Translations under genes and position numbers: made by a program | Assembly (NCBI GenBank): GCA_020430445.1 | Contig: JAGQJZ010000014.1 | Span: 1-43,211 of the forward strand | From: Nitrospina sp. | GTDB lineage: Bacteria > Nitrospinota > Nitrospinia > Nitrospinales > Nitrospinaceae | Length of the DNA: 43,211 nucleotides | Reading direction: 5' to 3' | Notes under the pieces: model-generated | Told to the model about the DNA's origin: nothing | The model's input: the letters and a program-made list of their open reading frames with translations, nothing else | Database searches by the model: none | Shown here: piece by piece, positions 42,841 through 43,211 of the stretch | Layout: each line of letters starts with the position of its first letter | Numbering within the stretch: the first letter of the stretch is position 1

Positions 42841-43211
42841 TCATGTTTCAGCAGGATTCATATCCTCATTGATCCGTTTGATCAACTGGTGGAGCCGGGC
42901 GAAAGAATTGTTGTCGAACTTGAAAAACAGCCGGGGCAGTTCCGGGAATTCTCCACGTTCCTTTTCCTCGGGAAGGCAGGGGCCGGTTTCCATTTTCCCG
43001 CTCTCGATCATATCGCTGAAATCCCGGTTCCAGGCCTCCACCAGGGCCGGGGGCGGCGTGTGTTGGAGTCTCAGGACGGCGAGGGGACCGACAAAGCGCA
43101 TCGAGTGGTAGGTGGCGTAATACCGGGTGACGAGGCGGACCGCTTCGTCGACATCGCTGGCAATATCAAACAGGGCGAGGTCGCTGGAGGAAATGAGTTT
43201 CCTTTTGGTGG
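42841..43211 (-). CDS. LOG-family/Rossmann nucleotide-binding protein, C-terminal part
   Basis: The reading frame stays open to the window edge, so this is only the last 122 residues. DLALFDIASDVDEAVRLVTR, then YYATYHSMRFVGPLAVLRLQ, resemble the C-terminal extension of long TIGR00730/LOG-like proteins, once annotated as lysine decarboxylases. The catalytic PGGxGTxxE region would lie upstream, outside the window. Assignment is tentative because only the tail is visible. An internal ATG at 43101 is unlikely to be the start, since the sequence before it continues the same pattern. Confidence 0.55.
   Translation of the reverse strand, partial: TKRKLISSSDLALFDIASDVDEAVRLVTRYYATYHSMRFVGPLAVLRLQHTPPPALVEAWNRDFSDMIESGKMETGPCLPEEKERGEFPELPRLFFKFDNNSFARLHQLIKRINEDMNPAET

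Noticed and set aside
1..43211. CRISPR arrays, tRNA, rRNA and insertion sequences
   Set aside because: No regularly spaced repeats, tRNA-like clover sequence, conserved rRNA stretch, transposase or terminal repeats were seen by eye; a covariance-model search was not possible.

Overview
The window looks like chromosomal DNA of a GC-rich, Gram-negative-type bacterium. It carries housekeeping genes and a large block of glycan or protein modification genes. The futalosine menaquinone enzyme MqnC, ATP-dependent PEP carboxykinase, a CobA-HemD fusion, RF2 with a programmed frameshift, a membrane-anchored TPR/cupredoxin protein and abundant TPR, NHL and radical SAM proteins would fit Nitrospinota or a related deep-branching lineage. 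This placement is inference from gene content. I see no rRNA, tRNA, transposase, phage gene or CRISPR array.

Positions 1-10.1 kb hold mostly housekeeping genes. On the minus strand are a membrane-anchored TPR protein with a type 1 copper domain and an FmdB-like zinc ribbon protein. An AT-rich tandem-domain dCTP deaminase diverges from them. A plus-strand run follows: scpB, an RsuA/RluB-type pseudouridine synthase, a secreted protein of unknown role and an AI-2E family permease. It converges on a minus-strand operon of parvulin, VOC protein and mqnC, with a separate diiron protein gene upstream.

Positions 10.1-15.3 kb hold a minus-strand, translationally coupled set pdxA-ksgA-cobA/hemD, and pckA with a clear intrinsic terminator just upstream of pdxA. 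A spermidine-synthase-like gene diverges from pckA behind a leader with competing hairpins.

Positions 16.3-33.6 kb are the most unusual part. A 1247-residue protein without a signal peptide has six NHL blades at each end. A TylF-like methyltransferase diverges from it. A long minus-strand series follows: a GT-C membrane glycosyltransferase with TPRs, a GT4-type glycosyltransferase with TPRs, a radical SAM enzyme with TPRs, two GT2 enzymes, a second radical SAM enzyme and a methyltransferase. Most junctions overlap. Three different enzyme classes in a row end in similar TPR modules, which suggests a shared scaffold or partner. The whole could build or decorate a surface glycan or glycoprotein; this is inference.

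Positions 33.6-43.2 kb hold prfB with its +1 frameshift site, an RNase Z-like metallo-hydrolase and a membrane protein pair resembling a split GT-C enzyme. Next is a second glycosylation operon on the minus strand (GT2, DUF2304, a GT4 interrupted at a homopolymer, and GT4). The window ends with a cyclic-nucleotide-binding protein behind a good sigma-54 type promoter and the C-terminal end of a LOG-family protein.
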